This document shows positions 41,708 to 51,067 of a DNA stretch of 64,000 nt, piece by piece. A program made the position numbers and the translations under genes. Every line of letters begins with the position of its first letter. Within the stretch, counting starts at the first letter, position 1. The notes beneath the pieces are model-generated. The model was not told the origin of the DNA. It made no database searches and was given only the letters and a program-made list of their open reading frames with translations. Source of the DNA: Halobacteriovoraceae bacterium (lineage in GTDB: Bacteria; Bdellovibrionota; Bacteriovoracia; Bacteriovoracales; Bacteriovoracaceae); the NCBI GenBank assembly GCA_002707495.1, contig PAMZ01000014.1, positions 62,001-126,000 of the forward strand. Direction: 5' to 3'.

Positions 41708-43315
41708 TTATTGTTTGTCTAAATTCCAGAAACTTACGGCATTTTTTGCTTGTCGCTCTAATAAATCAATTCCATCCATAAATTCAATATTTGGGAATTT
41801 GCGAAACCAAGCTTTTGACTCAGAATTGTAATTCAAGTCCCACACGACAAGCTCTTTTGCGACATTAAATCGAAAAATGTATTCACGAGAGCATGAGTTA
41901 ATAACTAAGGAATGAGTCGAACATTCATCAATAACCTGATCTAGATGATCCAGATTGTCTTGTCTTCTTGAGAGACAAATGACTTTCGAATCAAAATTTT
42001 TGAGAATTTGTTGAAGCATATGTGACATGCTTCCGTCGCCCAGGATGATTGCAGTTGAAAAAGTTTGTCTCTTATACACTTCATCAAGAATCTGAGAACA
42101 TCCTATATAATCTGTATTTACACCTAAAAGCTTATCATCAGACTTATACAAGGTGTTTAGAGCATTTTTATATTCCCCTTGAGTTTCAACTTCATTTAAA
42201 AAATGTTGCTTATAAGGAGAAGTAATACTTATACCATCATACTTTTCTAATAATATTTGAGCTGATGGAATATTCTGGCTTAGAGGAAAATCTAAAAGAT
42301 CATAAGAAATACTTTTATCAAAGATTCTCTCATAAATATTAGGGGATTCACTATGTGCCACTGGATGTCCTACGAGAGCCAAGTGCGGACGAGATAATTG
42401 CTTGAAAAGCTCTTTTGACTGCTCAATATCTTTTTTAATTTGAAGTTTTAATTCTTCAAAAGAGCTGAATTTTTTCTCTTCTCTGACTTTATCCAAAAAT
42501 TCTAATTCTACTCTCTCGCCATAAACATCAGAACTAAATTCTAATACATGTGTTTCTACCGTCATCGACATTTTATCAGCGATGGTGGGTCTAACTCCAA
42601 TATTCGTTAAAGAATTATAGGTCTTTCCGTTGATTTGAACTTTAGTCAGATAAACTCCATGAGAGGGAATAATTTGAACTTGATCAATATTTAAGTTTAG
42701 AGTTGGAAATAAGCTCTTAGACCCAATACCTTCACCCTTTTCAACAATGCCTTCTAATTTGAAACTTCGGCCTAAGGAATCATTCGCTTTTTTTATTTCA
42801 CCTGCTCGAATATAGTCACGGATTCGAGTTGAAGACAAAGGATGAGATTCAAATATAAAGCTTTTTTCTTGGGTAAGAACAGTATTATATTTTTGACTCA
42901 ACTCAACTGACTGAGCGACACTATCCTCTTTCCCAGCCCCCAGAGCGAAATCGTGTCCCAAAGCTAGATATTTTAAAAAAGGATTAGAAAAAACAACTTG
43001 TTCCAGAAATTCCCTAGAGGATAGTTGCTGTAGTTTTTCATTGAATTCTAGCTCGACCACCGTGTTAACACCAACTTGAAAAAGTAAATCTCGTTTTCTT
43101 TTACTAAAACAAATTTTAAAATTTGTTATCTTTGGGTTAAAAAAAATAGCGGGGTGAGGATCGAATGTCAGAACGACAGGAATTAAATCTAGCTCAAAAC
43201 ACTTATCAAGAAAGTTTTTTAGTAGTTCCCTATGTCCCAAGTGAACACCATCAAAGTTTCCTATTATTAATCCAAAATCTTCTTTGATCTCCTCAAAGTT
43301 TGTATAATATTTCAT
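41708..43315 (-). CDS. RibF-AroE fusion: riboflavin kinase/FAD synthetase plus shikimate dehydrogenase
   Basis: A 535-residue single open frame with two complete enzymes. Residues 1-310 are RibF: the adenylyltransferase motif GNFDGVHLGHR, STRIRDYIRAGEI, then riboflavin kinase GRSFKLEGIVEKGEGIG, PTLNLN, NIGVRPT. Residues about 311-535 are AroE: VGHPVAHSESP (shikimate-binding Ser pair), TSPYKQHF (catalytic Lys), ALNTLYK, GVNTDYIG (catalytic Asp), a Rossmann loop ILGDGSMSHML, and the C-terminal DGIDLLERQAKNAVSFW. All key residues are present, so both activities are likely: FMN/FAD synthesis, and NADPH reduction of 3-dehydroshikimate. The start overlaps batD by 23 bases. I know of no standard RibF-AroE fusion. 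Confidence 0.93.
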   Translation of the reverse strand: MKYYTNFEEIKEDFGLIIGNFDGVHLGHRELLKNFLDKCFELDLIPVVLTFDPHPAIFFNPKITNFKICFSKRKRDLLFQVGVNTVVELEFNEKLQQLSSREFLEQVVFSNPFLKYLALGHDFALGAGKEDSVAQSVELSQKYNTVLTQEKSFIFESHPLSSTRIRDYIRAGEIKKANDSLGRSFKLEGIVEKGEGIGSKSLFPTLNLNIDQVQIIPSHGVYLTKVQINGKTYNSLTNIGVRPTIADKMSMTVETHVLEFSSDVYGERVELEFLDKVREEKKFSSFEELKLQIKKDIEQSKELFKQLSRPHLALVGHPVAHSESPNIYERIFDKSISYDLLDFPLSQNIPSAQILLEKYDGISITSPYKQHFLNEVETQGEYKNALNTLYKSDDKLLGVNTDYIGCSQILDEVYKRQTFSTAIILGDGSMSHMLQQILKNFDSKVICLSRRQDNLDHLDQVIDECSTHSLVINSCSREYIFRFNVAKELVVWDLNYNSESKAWFRKFPNIEFMDGIDLLERQAKNAVSFWNLDKQ

Positions 43316-44951
43316 CTTTCCGATCTACTAAATTTTCAAGGTCCTTAAAGAACTTCTTTTTAACCTTGATACGACCTTCTTGTCCAGCTTGGTAATGTTC
43401 ATTAAGCTGATCTAAGAGCTTCTTTAAATACTCCTTTCCATTATCTGCAAGATCTAAGGAGTCTATCTCTTGTCTGAAGTCACTGGTCGTACTGACCCAG
43501 CTCAATATTTTTATATAATCCTTGTAGTCTACACCTGCCTTATAAGCCTTTTTAAATAAGGCCTTTTGCGGAGCTGGTTTAATTTTACTACTCATTTGCT
43601 TTATCAAGACTAGAATTAAGAAAACAACAATCGCTCCAAAAACAGCAGCTAATTCAAAGGAGTTATACAGGATCGTATTGACAGGTTTTAAAAATGGTTT
43701 GGGGTTAAACTCACTTTCTCTTTCGTTTTGAGATGAAGGCTGCACAATATTGCTATTATTTGCAGGGGTATTTAAACTCGTTTGGCTTTTTTGACCCAGG
43801 CCTGAAATCTTTATATTCCCTAAGTTTAAGGAGACAGTTTTATACTCAGGAATTTTAGGGTCAAAATAAGAGAACACAACCTTCTGGTTTTCTAAATCTA
43901 GAGGAGCTCTCGCGAGATAGGTATACTCAACCTTTTTTACGGCACTAAAGTCTTTTCTTATTATTAGATCTGCTTTTTTATCAAATTCCTCAACCTCATT
44001 AAAGGGCAGTACGCTGGGAGGGTCAAAAAGTTCAAAGGCCGCGTCTCCCGAAACTTCCAGTTCAACTTCTATAGGCTCATTAACAATGAATCTATCTTTA
44101 TTAATTTTAATCTTAAAGTCTAAATCCCCCACAAGTCCTGTAAAATTTGGCGGAAGCTTTCCAGGGGGAAGAGGTTTAACATCAATATCCACAACAGGAC
44201 TTTGAACTCCTGTTGTTTTAGATCGTCCCATTCGAAATGAAAAGCCACCAATTCTGCTGGAGCGATCAGAATACCCAACTTTTAATGAAATAGGATCAAG
44301 ACTATATTGGCCTGGTGCCTCAGCAAAAACCTGAGCTGTGTAAATGACTCTTCTTACATAAATCCTTCCATCTACCCGGACTCTTTCTGGAATCATTTGC
44401 TCTTGATGAAAACGTTTTAAAAATTTATCTAGTTTCGGAAATTTTTTAACATCAGAAGATGAAACAGATATATCATCGCGTGCATAGAGAAAATACCGCA
44501 CGAGAATGGATTCACCCACATAGGCTGATTCTTTATCTGGCTCTGCTCTTAAAAATATTCTTTTAGTCGTTTGGGGTTGCTGTAATATAGTCACTCTCAT
44601 GGTCGGATGAGTGATCTCTTTTCCTCCCGACTCAACAACAATATCTTTTAGATAGGCACTCCCAAAGCGATTAGAAACAACTTCATAAACATAGGTTAGA
44701 GATTTCGTTATTTGAGCCCTCCCATTTATAAATGTCGCTTGAGTTTGAGATCCCACTTGATTTTTAGACAGAATTTCAATATTGATTGGTGAAAATCTGA
44801 TTTGAGGTTCTTCGTCCCCCCTAACTTCCACAGTAAAACGGATCTCATAAGGCTCTTTATATACCGGTCTTTCAGGATCAATCTTAATTTTAACTTGTCC
44901 TTGGGTAACGTGAGTCATTAAGAACAGCAATAAAAACACTAATTTTTTCAT
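43293..44951 (-). CDS. batD: BatD family protein
   Basis: A 552-residue exported membrane protein. A signal peptide (LVFLLLFLMTHVTQGQ) is followed by the BatD beta-sandwich start (VKIKIDPERPVYKEPYEIRFTVEV), repeated Ig-like domains (AEPDKESAYVGESILVRYFLYARDD; NKDRFIVNEPIEVELEVSGD), one membrane span near residue 445 (FELAAVFGAIVVFLILVLI) and a cytoplasmic helical tail. BatD is a conserved member of the Bacteroides aerotolerance operon; it is probably a periplasmic scaffold for the BatA/BatB vWA proteins. It begins 1 base after the batB-batC stop and overlaps the RibF-AroE start. Confidence 0.9.
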   Translation of the reverse strand: MKKLVFLLLFLMTHVTQGQVKIKIDPERPVYKEPYEIRFTVEVRGDEEPQIRFSPINIEILSKNQVGSQTQATFINGRAQITKSLTYVYEVVSNRFGSAYLKDIVVESGGKEITHPTMRVTILQQPQTTKRIFLRAEPDKESAYVGESILVRYFLYARDDISVSSSDVKKFPKLDKFLKRFHQEQMIPERVRVDGRIYVRRVIYTAQVFAEAPGQYSLDPISLKVGYSDRSSRIGGFSFRMGRSKTTGVQSPVVDIDVKPLPPGKLPPNFTGLVGDLDFKIKINKDRFIVNEPIEVELEVSGDAAFELFDPPSVLPFNEVEEFDKKADLIIRKDFSAVKKVEYTYLARAPLDLENQKVVFSYFDPKIPEYKTVSLNLGNIKISGLGQKSQTSLNTPANNSNIVQPSSQNERESEFNPKPFLKPVNTILYNSFELAAVFGAIVVFLILVLIKQMSSKIKPAPQKALFKKAYKAGVDYKDYIKILSWVSTTSDFRQEIDSLDLADNGKEYLKKLLDQLNEHYQAGQEGRIKVKKKFFKDLENLVDRKDEILYKL

Positions 44952-46721
44952 TTACCAATCCTTTTGCTCAGAAGTTTTTCTTTTTGTTGTCTTTGCATCA
45001 ATCATTCTTTTTTGAAGTTTATTGTCATCATTCATTAATTGCTTTAAAAGAGCAGGTAGCTTCTTCTTGCGAGCTTGTTTTTCAGCCTCGGATTCTTTCT
45101 TATCCCCTTCATCTTTTCTTCTCATATCTTGTTTGGGTTTTTCTTGTTCTTTTTTCTCATCTTTTCCGTCTTTGCCTTTTTCGTCCTTATCTTTTGGATC
45201 TCCCTTACCATCACTTTTGTTTTGCTCAGAGGATTTATCTTTCTGATCCTTTTTTTCCTCGTCGTCTTCGCCTTTTCCACCGCCACCTTGATTTTGTTTA
45301 AAAGACTTTAATATATTAAGTTTTGCTGTTTTCTCAATTTTTTCATAATCCTCGCTTGGATTCTTCTCAATATAATCAAGAAGGTCTTTGTATTTTTCTA
45401 TCGCCTCAGCCTTTTGTTTTTTATTTTGAAGCATCGCCGAGGCGTGATTAAAGTGGTGAGCGATATTTTCTTCTTTTATATCTTCTTTCAAATTCTCTTC
45501 GTACAAAGAAGCGGAGTCCTCCACAAAACCGTCTTCCAATAATTTGGAAGCCAGATATTTAATTCCCTCATCACTTAATTCTCCATTGGCAAATCTCTTT
45601 TCCAGCTCAAGAGTTTCTTCTGACTTTACAGGCTCTTTCTTTTTTCCTTGTTTTTTTACCAAGTCCTCCATTCCAGGAATAACACCTCCAGACAGAGGTG
45701 AATTGACCTGGGCGTAAATTTGAGAATTGAAGCCAATCAACAAACACAAAGCTAAATATGTTGGAAAAAGCTTCAAAAGATAGCCTATAGATAAAAGTAA
45801 CATAGCTGGGATTAATAATTTATGAGCTTCTACAGGTCTAATTCGGTAGTTATTTTTCGAAAGTTTTAGCTGATGACTTCTATTAAAAAAATTTAGTATA
45901 TCATTGGTAGGCAGAGTATAGGAAGTAGCAATCCAAAACTTAAAGTAGGGTATATCCTCTCCAAATTTTTTAAGAAAATCTTCGTCTAACTTAGAAACAA
46001 CAAGCTCACCTTGAAAAGTTTTATTTCGTATGAATTCCCCTCGATCATTTCTCATGGGAACAGGTCCGCCTTTTCTCGTACCAATTCCAACAATTCCAAC
46101 AGACATGGTTTCAGGGATTGTTAGGTCAATTCCTCCATCCGTCTCTTCAGCATCAGTAAAGACCAGTATATTTCCGGTATTTCCTCCCTCTGCCACTTGA
46201 AAATTTTGAACACCCTCTTGAATAGCTAATGACAAACTCGTTCCACCACGGTTAAGATTTAAATCTTTTAGCGAGTCAATCCTAGCCTCGATCAAGTCAA
46301 TATCATCGGTAAAGGGAACGATTGTTTTCTGAAAATCTGAAAAGACTGCAATGGAAATCTTTTGTCCAACAGATTTTTTCACATAGTGTTTTACTAATAA
46401 TAAGGCTTTTTCAAATCTATTAGGTCTTACGTCCTCTGCAAACATACTAGCGGAGGTATCAATAAGGATTAAGGTCTTTTGGTTTGATACCTGAGACTGA
46501 ATTAGCTTTTCAGGTCCTCTAAGATCAAGCATTGCCAACATCAATAGGATGACACCAAAAATTTGTAAGACAATTGAAAATGTTGAATAGAAACTTAATT
46601 TATAAAACCAATGATCTTTTACCCATTTAGCAAATTTTTTATTTTGCCTATAAACATAAAAAATCCATAAGACAGAAGCTAGCAAGACAAATATAAAATA
46701 TTGAGAATAAACAAAACTCAA
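44952..46721 (-). CDS. BatB-BatC fusion: membrane vWA protein with TPR and charged tail
   Basis: A 589-residue protein. Two N-terminal membrane spans flank the start, then a vWA domain with a full MIDAS (LIDTSASMFAED, RGGTSLSL, FTDAEETDGG). Further spans at about 290-330 (LLIPAMLLLSIGYLLKLF, YLALCLLIGFN) are followed by a periplasmic TPR region (LASKLLEDGFVEDSASLYEEN, HHFNHASAMLQNKKQKAEAIEKY) and a tail of about 100 residues almost wholly Lys, Glu, Asp and Gly. BatB and BatC are separate genes in Bacteroidetes; here they form one frame. It overlaps batA by 4 bases and abuts batD. Confidence 0.88.
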   Translation of the reverse strand: MSFVYSQYFIFVLLASVLWIFYVYRQNKKFAKWVKDHWFYKLSFYSTFSIVLQIFGVILLMLAMLDLRGPEKLIQSQVSNQKTLILIDTSASMFAEDVRPNRFEKALLLVKHYVKKSVGQKISIAVFSDFQKTIVPFTDDIDLIEARIDSLKDLNLNRGGTSLSLAIQEGVQNFQVAEGGNTGNILVFTDAEETDGGIDLTIPETMSVGIVGIGTRKGGPVPMRNDRGEFIRNKTFQGELVVSKLDEDFLKKFGEDIPYFKFWIATSYTLPTNDILNFFNRSHQLKLSKNNYRIRPVEAHKLLIPAMLLLSIGYLLKLFPTYLALCLLIGFNSQIYAQVNSPLSGGVIPGMEDLVKKQGKKKEPVKSEETLELEKRFANGELSDEGIKYLASKLLEDGFVEDSASLYEENLKEDIKEENIAHHFNHASAMLQNKKQKAEAIEKYKDLLDYIEKNPSEDYEKIEKTAKLNILKSFKQNQGGGGKGEDDEEKKDQKDKSSEQNKSDGKGDPKDKDEKGKDGKDEKKEQEKPKQDMRRKDEGDKKESEAEKQARKKKLPALLKQLMNDDNKLQKRMIDAKTTKRKTSEQKDW

Positions 46722-47692
46722 AATGCCTCCCTCAAAAAAACTCTCCTAAAAATCTCAGTAAACAGAAATAGAATGGCCCCCGTCAGTAAGTAATAAAGGT
46801 ATAACTCCTCATAAACGACCTGCTTTTTGGCTGCAATTTTCGTTTTTTCCAACTTCTGTATTTCCTCAAGAATTTTTTCTAGACTATTCTCACTGTCTGC
46901 CATAAAGCTTTTACCACCTGTCATTGAGCTGATCTTTTCCAGAGTCTCTATATCAATGGAGCCCCCGGGGATATTTTGGTATTGTTGTCTTCCAAATGGA
47001 TCTTTACCTATAGGGAGTCTCGACTTCTTAGTACCAAGTCCAATTGTGTAGACCTTTATTCCAAATTCTTTAGCTGTTTTGGCTGCGTTCAATGGAGTCA
47101 TATTACCCACATTATTTACACCGTCGGTCAGAAGAACAACTACTTTATTTTTGGTAGGACTTGCCTGTCCTCTTGCAACAGCTAGAGCAAGCGCATCACC
47201 TATATTGGTTCCAGAACCGAGAAAGCCAATTTTAATTTCTGAGATAATCTCATTCACTAAGTTTGGGTCAGTGGTAAGGGGAAGAAGGGTAAAAACCTTT
47301 TCGGAAAAAATAACAATTCCTATTCTATCTGTGGGTCTAAGAGCAGAGAATTCTTTTAATTTCTGTTTTGCAACTTCTAATCGATTAGGTTTTAAATCGT
47401 CTGCAAGCATCGACCTAGAAACATCAACAACCAAAAAGATATCGTTTACTTCTATATCTGAAGGCAGAAACTTTAAAGGCTTTCTAGGACCCATCATAGC
47501 ATAGCCAATAAAAATAAATGAAGCGACTCCAGCAACAAACACTATGAGGCGACTAAAAAGCAAAACATCCATCTTCCTATCTGTTGGGGGCAGGATAAGG
47601 ACTGGCTTCTTGAAGACTTTCCAGAAATCCAAACTCCATAAAAGAAGAGCAACTAACGCAAAGAGAGCAAAGTATTGATGGCTATACTCCAC
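46718..47692 (-). CDS. batA: BatA, membrane vWA protein
   Basis: A 324-residue protein with two N-terminal membrane spans (YFALFALVALLLWSLDFW, LFSRLIVFVAGVASFIFIGY), a vWA domain with MIDAS VVDVSRSMLADD, SGTNIGDAL and LLTDGVNN, and a C-terminal span (LYLYYLLTGAILFLFTEIF). This is the BatA layout. In Bat systems such proteins bind metal through MIDAS and form periplasmic complexes linked to envelope or oxidative stress. It overlaps its neighbours by 11 bases upstream and 4 downstream. Confidence 0.92.
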   Translation of the reverse strand: MEYSHQYFALFALVALLLWSLDFWKVFKKPVLILPPTDRKMDVLLFSRLIVFVAGVASFIFIGYAMMGPRKPLKFLPSDIEVNDIFLVVDVSRSMLADDLKPNRLEVAKQKLKEFSALRPTDRIGIVIFSEKVFTLLPLTTDPNLVNEIISEIKIGFLGSGTNIGDALALAVARGQASPTKNKVVVLLTDGVNNVGNMTPLNAAKTAKEFGIKVYTIGLGTKKSRLPIGKDPFGRQQYQNIPGGSIDIETLEKISSMTGGKSFMADSENSLEKILEEIQKLEKTKIAAKKQVVYEELYLYYLLTGAILFLFTEIFRRVFLREAF

Positions 47693-48449
47693 TGCGCCTC
47701 CTCAACCCAATTATATTGGCTTTCGCCTTCTTTAAACTGGCCATGTCTTGGCTGGACCACTCTTTTTTATATTGAATCCTATTGATAATACTAAAAAAGT
47801 CTCTTAGCTCCTCCTCTGGCTGAAAGAGATCTATAAAATATCTTCGTTCATCATAAAGTTTTTCAAAGTCACTTCTAGAATTTGCCTTATCAAAGGCCTC
47901 TTTTAGATCTATTGCTTTTAACTTTTTTAGCTTTTTTAATTTTCTTTTTCGATTTGTTTTTTTCAAATAAACAAGCCATACAAAGAGAATGACAAAAAAA
48001 CCTAGGACGAGACTCACCAAAAGCTTCAGGTTGACTCCTTCAACCTCATCAAAATTGACCATCAACGTTTCAATTTCACCTTGTGTATTCTTCTTAATAT
48101 ATTCATACTTAAAGCCTGAGACTCCAAAAGCCGGAACCTCGGGTTTAATTTCTTCATTAGCCTTGAGCTTCTTCGGTACTGGGGGGTCGGTGACAAAAAC
48201 TTCAAAAAATCGATTTCCTGATTCTTCATAAAAATCAATAACCCACATAACATCATTTATTTTTTGATTCTCAAATTCTTTCAGTTCTTCCGAAGTTTTA
48301 TCAGAGATAATTTTGACGTTATAAATTTCTCCATTATTAATGATATTATTTTCATCAATTGGTGCGACTAAATCTTTTTGAGCCATTATACTCTGAGCTA
48401 AAATCATGTTGAATAGAAAGATCAATATCTTAAAGCATTTCACGCACAA
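47682..48449 (-). CDS. Bat-operon exported membrane protein
   Basis: A 255-residue protein with a signal peptide (LIFLFNMILAQSIMAQ), a periplasmic part of about 120 residues, one membrane span (LLVSLVLGFFVILFVWLVYL), then a very basic cytoplasmic segment (KKTNRKRKLKKLKKLKAID) and a helical end (FDKANSRSDFEKLYDERRYFIDLF ... GLRRRSGV). The place between DUF58 and batA is often held by a DUF4381-type protein in Bat/MoxR operons; the topology differs, so this is position-based. It overlaps DUF58 by 20 bases and batA by 11. Confidence 0.72.
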   Translation of the reverse strand: MCVKCFKILIFLFNMILAQSIMAQKDLVAPIDENNIINNGEIYNVKIISDKTSEELKEFENQKINDVMWVIDFYEESGNRFFEVFVTDPPVPKKLKANEEIKPEVPAFGVSGFKYEYIKKNTQGEIETLMVNFDEVEGVNLKLLVSLVLGFFVILFVWLVYLKKTNRKRKLKKLKKLKAIDLKEAFDKANSRSDFEKLYDERRYFIDLFQPEEELRDFFSIINRIQYKKEWSSQDMASLKKAKANIIGLRRRSGV

Positions 48450-49272
48450 ACCTCTCTAGGTATCGATCATCAACTTTGATTTTTTTAATTCTTCCCTTAA
48501 ATTCTTTTGGATCATCTCGTAAAAATATTCTTGAAAAGAGTTTTCTACCCTTTGACTTACCAAAGAGAGAAAAGGGCTGTGTGGAAGCCTCATCTATAGG
48601 AGAAAGAATTGAAAAACAATGCATATTTTTTCTGACCAAAAGTTTTTGCAGTTCATCTTGGCGTTCAAAGTTCTTTAAGTCAGATAGAAAAACAACCTCT
48701 TTTCCTCTAGCGATTAAATTTTTCAAGTGTCCGAGAACTTTAACTTCATTAATCTCTTTAGCCTTATATTTTGCAAGTTCAATCTTACCCTCGGTATTAA
48801 TTATTGACCTTCTTTCAAGTTGTGAAATTAAATTCGTTATCCCATCATGTCCCGAAAGAAGTGGCATGATTAAAGGTGTCTCTCCATTCATCAATATAAC
48901 AGATATCCGATCCTTAGATTTATCAGCGAGTAAATACAGTAAACAACAAATTTCTAAAGCAGCTTGTGCTTTAGACACGCCCTTAAAACCGTAGAGCATA
49001 CTTTCTGAAAGATCTAGAAAGACATAGATTTCAACATTTCTTTCCTCTTCAAAGGTTTTAACAAAAGTCGTATTAGTCTTTGCAGATAGCTTCCAGTCAA
49101 TAAATCGGACATCGTCACCCGGATTGTAGATTTGGTGTTCTTTAAATTGAAGGCCGGCTCCTTTAAAGTGAGACTTTAACATTCCAACGGAAAAAGAATT
49201 TGAATTTCTGAATAGATGACTCTGTATTGAGCCAACAACTCGATCAATTTCTTTTAAATTCATCAGATACAC
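48430..49272 (-). CDS. DUF58 family protein (MoxR-associated vWA-like)
   Basis: A 280-residue DUF58 protein. The DUF58 signature is clear: FKGAGLQFKEHQIYNPGDDVRFIDWKLSAKTN, followed by FEEERNVEIYVFLDLSESML, a vWA-like strand with a DxSxS metal site. It is cytoplasmic without membrane spans. DUF58 proteins act with MoxR AAA+ ATPases as adaptors in metal insertion or envelope maintenance. It overlaps moxR by 10 bases. Confidence 0.93.
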   Translation of the reverse strand: MYLMNLKEIDRVVGSIQSHLFRNSNSFSVGMLKSHFKGAGLQFKEHQIYNPGDDVRFIDWKLSAKTNTTFVKTFEEERNVEIYVFLDLSESMLYGFKGVSKAQAALEICCLLYLLADKSKDRISVILMNGETPLIMPLLSGHDGITNLISQLERRSIINTEGKIELAKYKAKEINEVKVLGHLKNLIARGKEVVFLSDLKNFERQDELQKLLVRKNMHCFSILSPIDEASTQPFSLFGKSKGRKLFSRIFLRDDPKEFKGRIKKIKVDDRYLERFVREML

Positions 49273-50210
49273 TCATTAGCAATATCTTGGACTACATCCC
49301 TTACATTGATTTTATCAATAGCTGCCTCATAGGTAAGAAGAACTCTATGACCTAAGACAGATTTAGCAACTGAGAGAATATGCTCTGGAGCAACATGATC
49401 ACTTCCCGCTAAAAAAGCTTTAAATTTGGCAAGTTTAAACAGCCAAATAGAGGCTCGAGGAGATGCGCCAGCAAGGATAGCCCCGTCGTATTTATTCAGA
49501 AAAAATTCGTTACCAGGTCTTGTAGCATGAACAATTTTTACAATAAGCTTTTTGATCTTCTCATCGACAAATACTGAGTCGACAGCTTCTTTAAGTGCCG
49601 CTAATTTTGCACTATTTAAGTCTGCTTTAAGGCTATCAAGGCTCGCTATTTTTAAGTCAAGTATAGAGGTTTCTGCAGCGTAATCAGGATAATCAACATG
49701 GACTTTCATCATAAATCTATCGAGTTGAGCCTCTGGAAGATTATAGGTCCCCTCCTGCTCGATGGGGTTTTGTGTTGCCATAACAACAAAGGGTGTTTTG
49801 AGTCGATAAGTCTTATCTCCAATTGTCACTTGCTTTTCTGCCATAGCTTCTAAAAGTGCAGCCTGAACTTTTGCGGGTGAACGGTTAATTTCATCAGCTA
49901 AAACAAGCTGAGTAAAGATGGGACCAAACTTTGTCGTAAACTCTTCTTTTTTCTGGTTATATATCATGGTACCAATCAAATCACTTGGTAACAGATCTGG
50001 TGTAAATTGAATTCTATTAAAATCCAGCTCACAAAGTTTACTCATAACGGAAACACTTAATGTTTTACCTAGGCCAGGCATTCCCTCAATTAAAAGATGT
50101 CCCTCACAAATGAGTGCCGCCACTATGGCCTCTAACATTTCATCTTGTCCAAAAACGACACTTTTCGCTTCATTCAGAACATTAACTACATTTTCTCTTA
50201 GCTCACTCAT
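49263..50210 (-). CDS. moxR: MoxR family AAA+ ATPase
   Basis: A 315-residue AAA_3 ATPase: Walker A EGMPGLGKT, Walker B LVLADEINRSPAKVQAALLEAM, sensor 1 ATQNPIEQEGTYNLPEAQLDRFM, and the C-terminal lid (GASPRASIWLFKLAKFKAFLAG). It is a chaperone-like ATPase acting with vWA proteins. It is the first gene of the Bat operon. A TATAAT-like element lies about 60 bases upstream, but I found no convincing -35. Confidence 0.95.
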   Translation of the reverse strand: MSELRENVVNVLNEAKSVVFGQDEMLEAIVAALICEGHLLIEGMPGLGKTLSVSVMSKLCELDFNRIQFTPDLLPSDLIGTMIYNQKKEEFTTKFGPIFTQLVLADEINRSPAKVQAALLEAMAEKQVTIGDKTYRLKTPFVVMATQNPIEQEGTYNLPEAQLDRFMMKVHVDYPDYAAETSILDLKIASLDSLKADLNSAKLAALKEAVDSVFVDEKIKKLIVKIVHATRPGNEFFLNKYDGAILAGASPRASIWLFKLAKFKAFLAGSDHVAPEHILSVAKSVLGHRVLLTYEAAIDKINVRDVVQDIANECI

Positions 50211-50293
50211 ATCTAATCCAATTTCTTAACGCATTGCCTGACAATACGTGATTTACGAGTCTCTATTATACTAGAATCTATAAATTTTTTTAG

Positions 50294-51067
50294 CTAATTA
50301 TTGTGAGAATTAAACCATTCAAAAGCAATTTTTTTGTCAATTTTGTAGTTTTTAAAAAGATAAGTTTCTGAAAGACTACGCTCAACTTTTCCCACGGTTT
50401 TAGCTTCAGATTTCTGCGTGGTGACAACATCAATTTTCTCTGGAAGCCAGAGTCCTTTACTCACTTTTTTATACTTAATTTTGGTTCTAGCCTCAGTCAC
50501 CTGAAAAGCTTTTTTTATTTGACTCACTACAGTGGTAAGAACCAATTTGCTATCAGACCACGGTTTCCGATCATAGCTATATCTATGTTTTTCAAGTTGA
50601 TCAATCAGATCCATCTCAACTTCCAGCTGTCCTCTGGAAAAAGATAACCTCAACTCTTCAATCCCCGTTTTTCCTTCTTTATCTTCAAAATAGTATATTT
50701 CCCCATCTCTTTTTATAAATTGAAAATCTTTGAGGTAGTTTTTTACTGAATCCAACCAAGCAAAACTAGCTTTTGACAGATATCCACGCTCTATAATTTT
50801 TATCACTTTTTCAGAAACGTTCTGGAGAGAACTAAAATCAATATTTTCTTGATCTTCATATTTATATACTGTCCAGATGTTATTAGGGTTTGTTTTCAAA
50901 AGAAGCTTAGCATTTACTAACTCAGTGAGTTCGGGGGCTTCGATTTCGAAACTTATATCTTTGATATCTTTCAGAGGATGATAAAGAGCTTTATCTATAT
51001 CTGGAAAATTTGCTAAGGCGCCCAGGCTAATCAAGCAAGAAATCAGTCCAATCAATTTTTTTTGCAT
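50294..51067 (-). CDS. Exported hypothetical protein
   Basis: A 257-residue protein with a signal peptide (KKLIGLISCLISLGALA, cut before NFPDI). The mature part alternates strands and helices. KVSKGLWLPEKIDVVTTQKSEA and SETYLFKNYKIDKKI near the end recall the LolA/outer-membrane-lipoprotein-sorting fold, where such strands precede the final KIN/KID motif. This is a weak pattern-based suggestion. It is read from the rqcH-like message: the start overlaps that gene by 41 bases, and an 83-base gap separates it from moxR. Confidence 0.65.
   Translation of the reverse strand: MQKKLIGLISCLISLGALANFPDIDKALYHPLKDIKDISFEIEAPELTELVNAKLLLKTNPNNIWTVYKYEDQENIDFSSLQNVSEKVIKIIERGYLSKASFAWLDSVKNYLKDFQFIKRDGEIYYFEDKEGKTGIEELRLSFSRGQLEVEMDLIDQLEKHRYSYDRKPWSDSKLVLTTVVSQIKKAFQVTEARTKIKYKKVSKGLWLPEKIDVVTTQKSEAKTVGKVERSLSETYLFKNYKIDKKIAFEWFNSHNN

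Noticed and set aside
47079..47504. 141-codon plus-strand open frame
   Set aside because: It is antisense to batA, which has clear vWA motifs; the translation shows no domain and no ribosome site.
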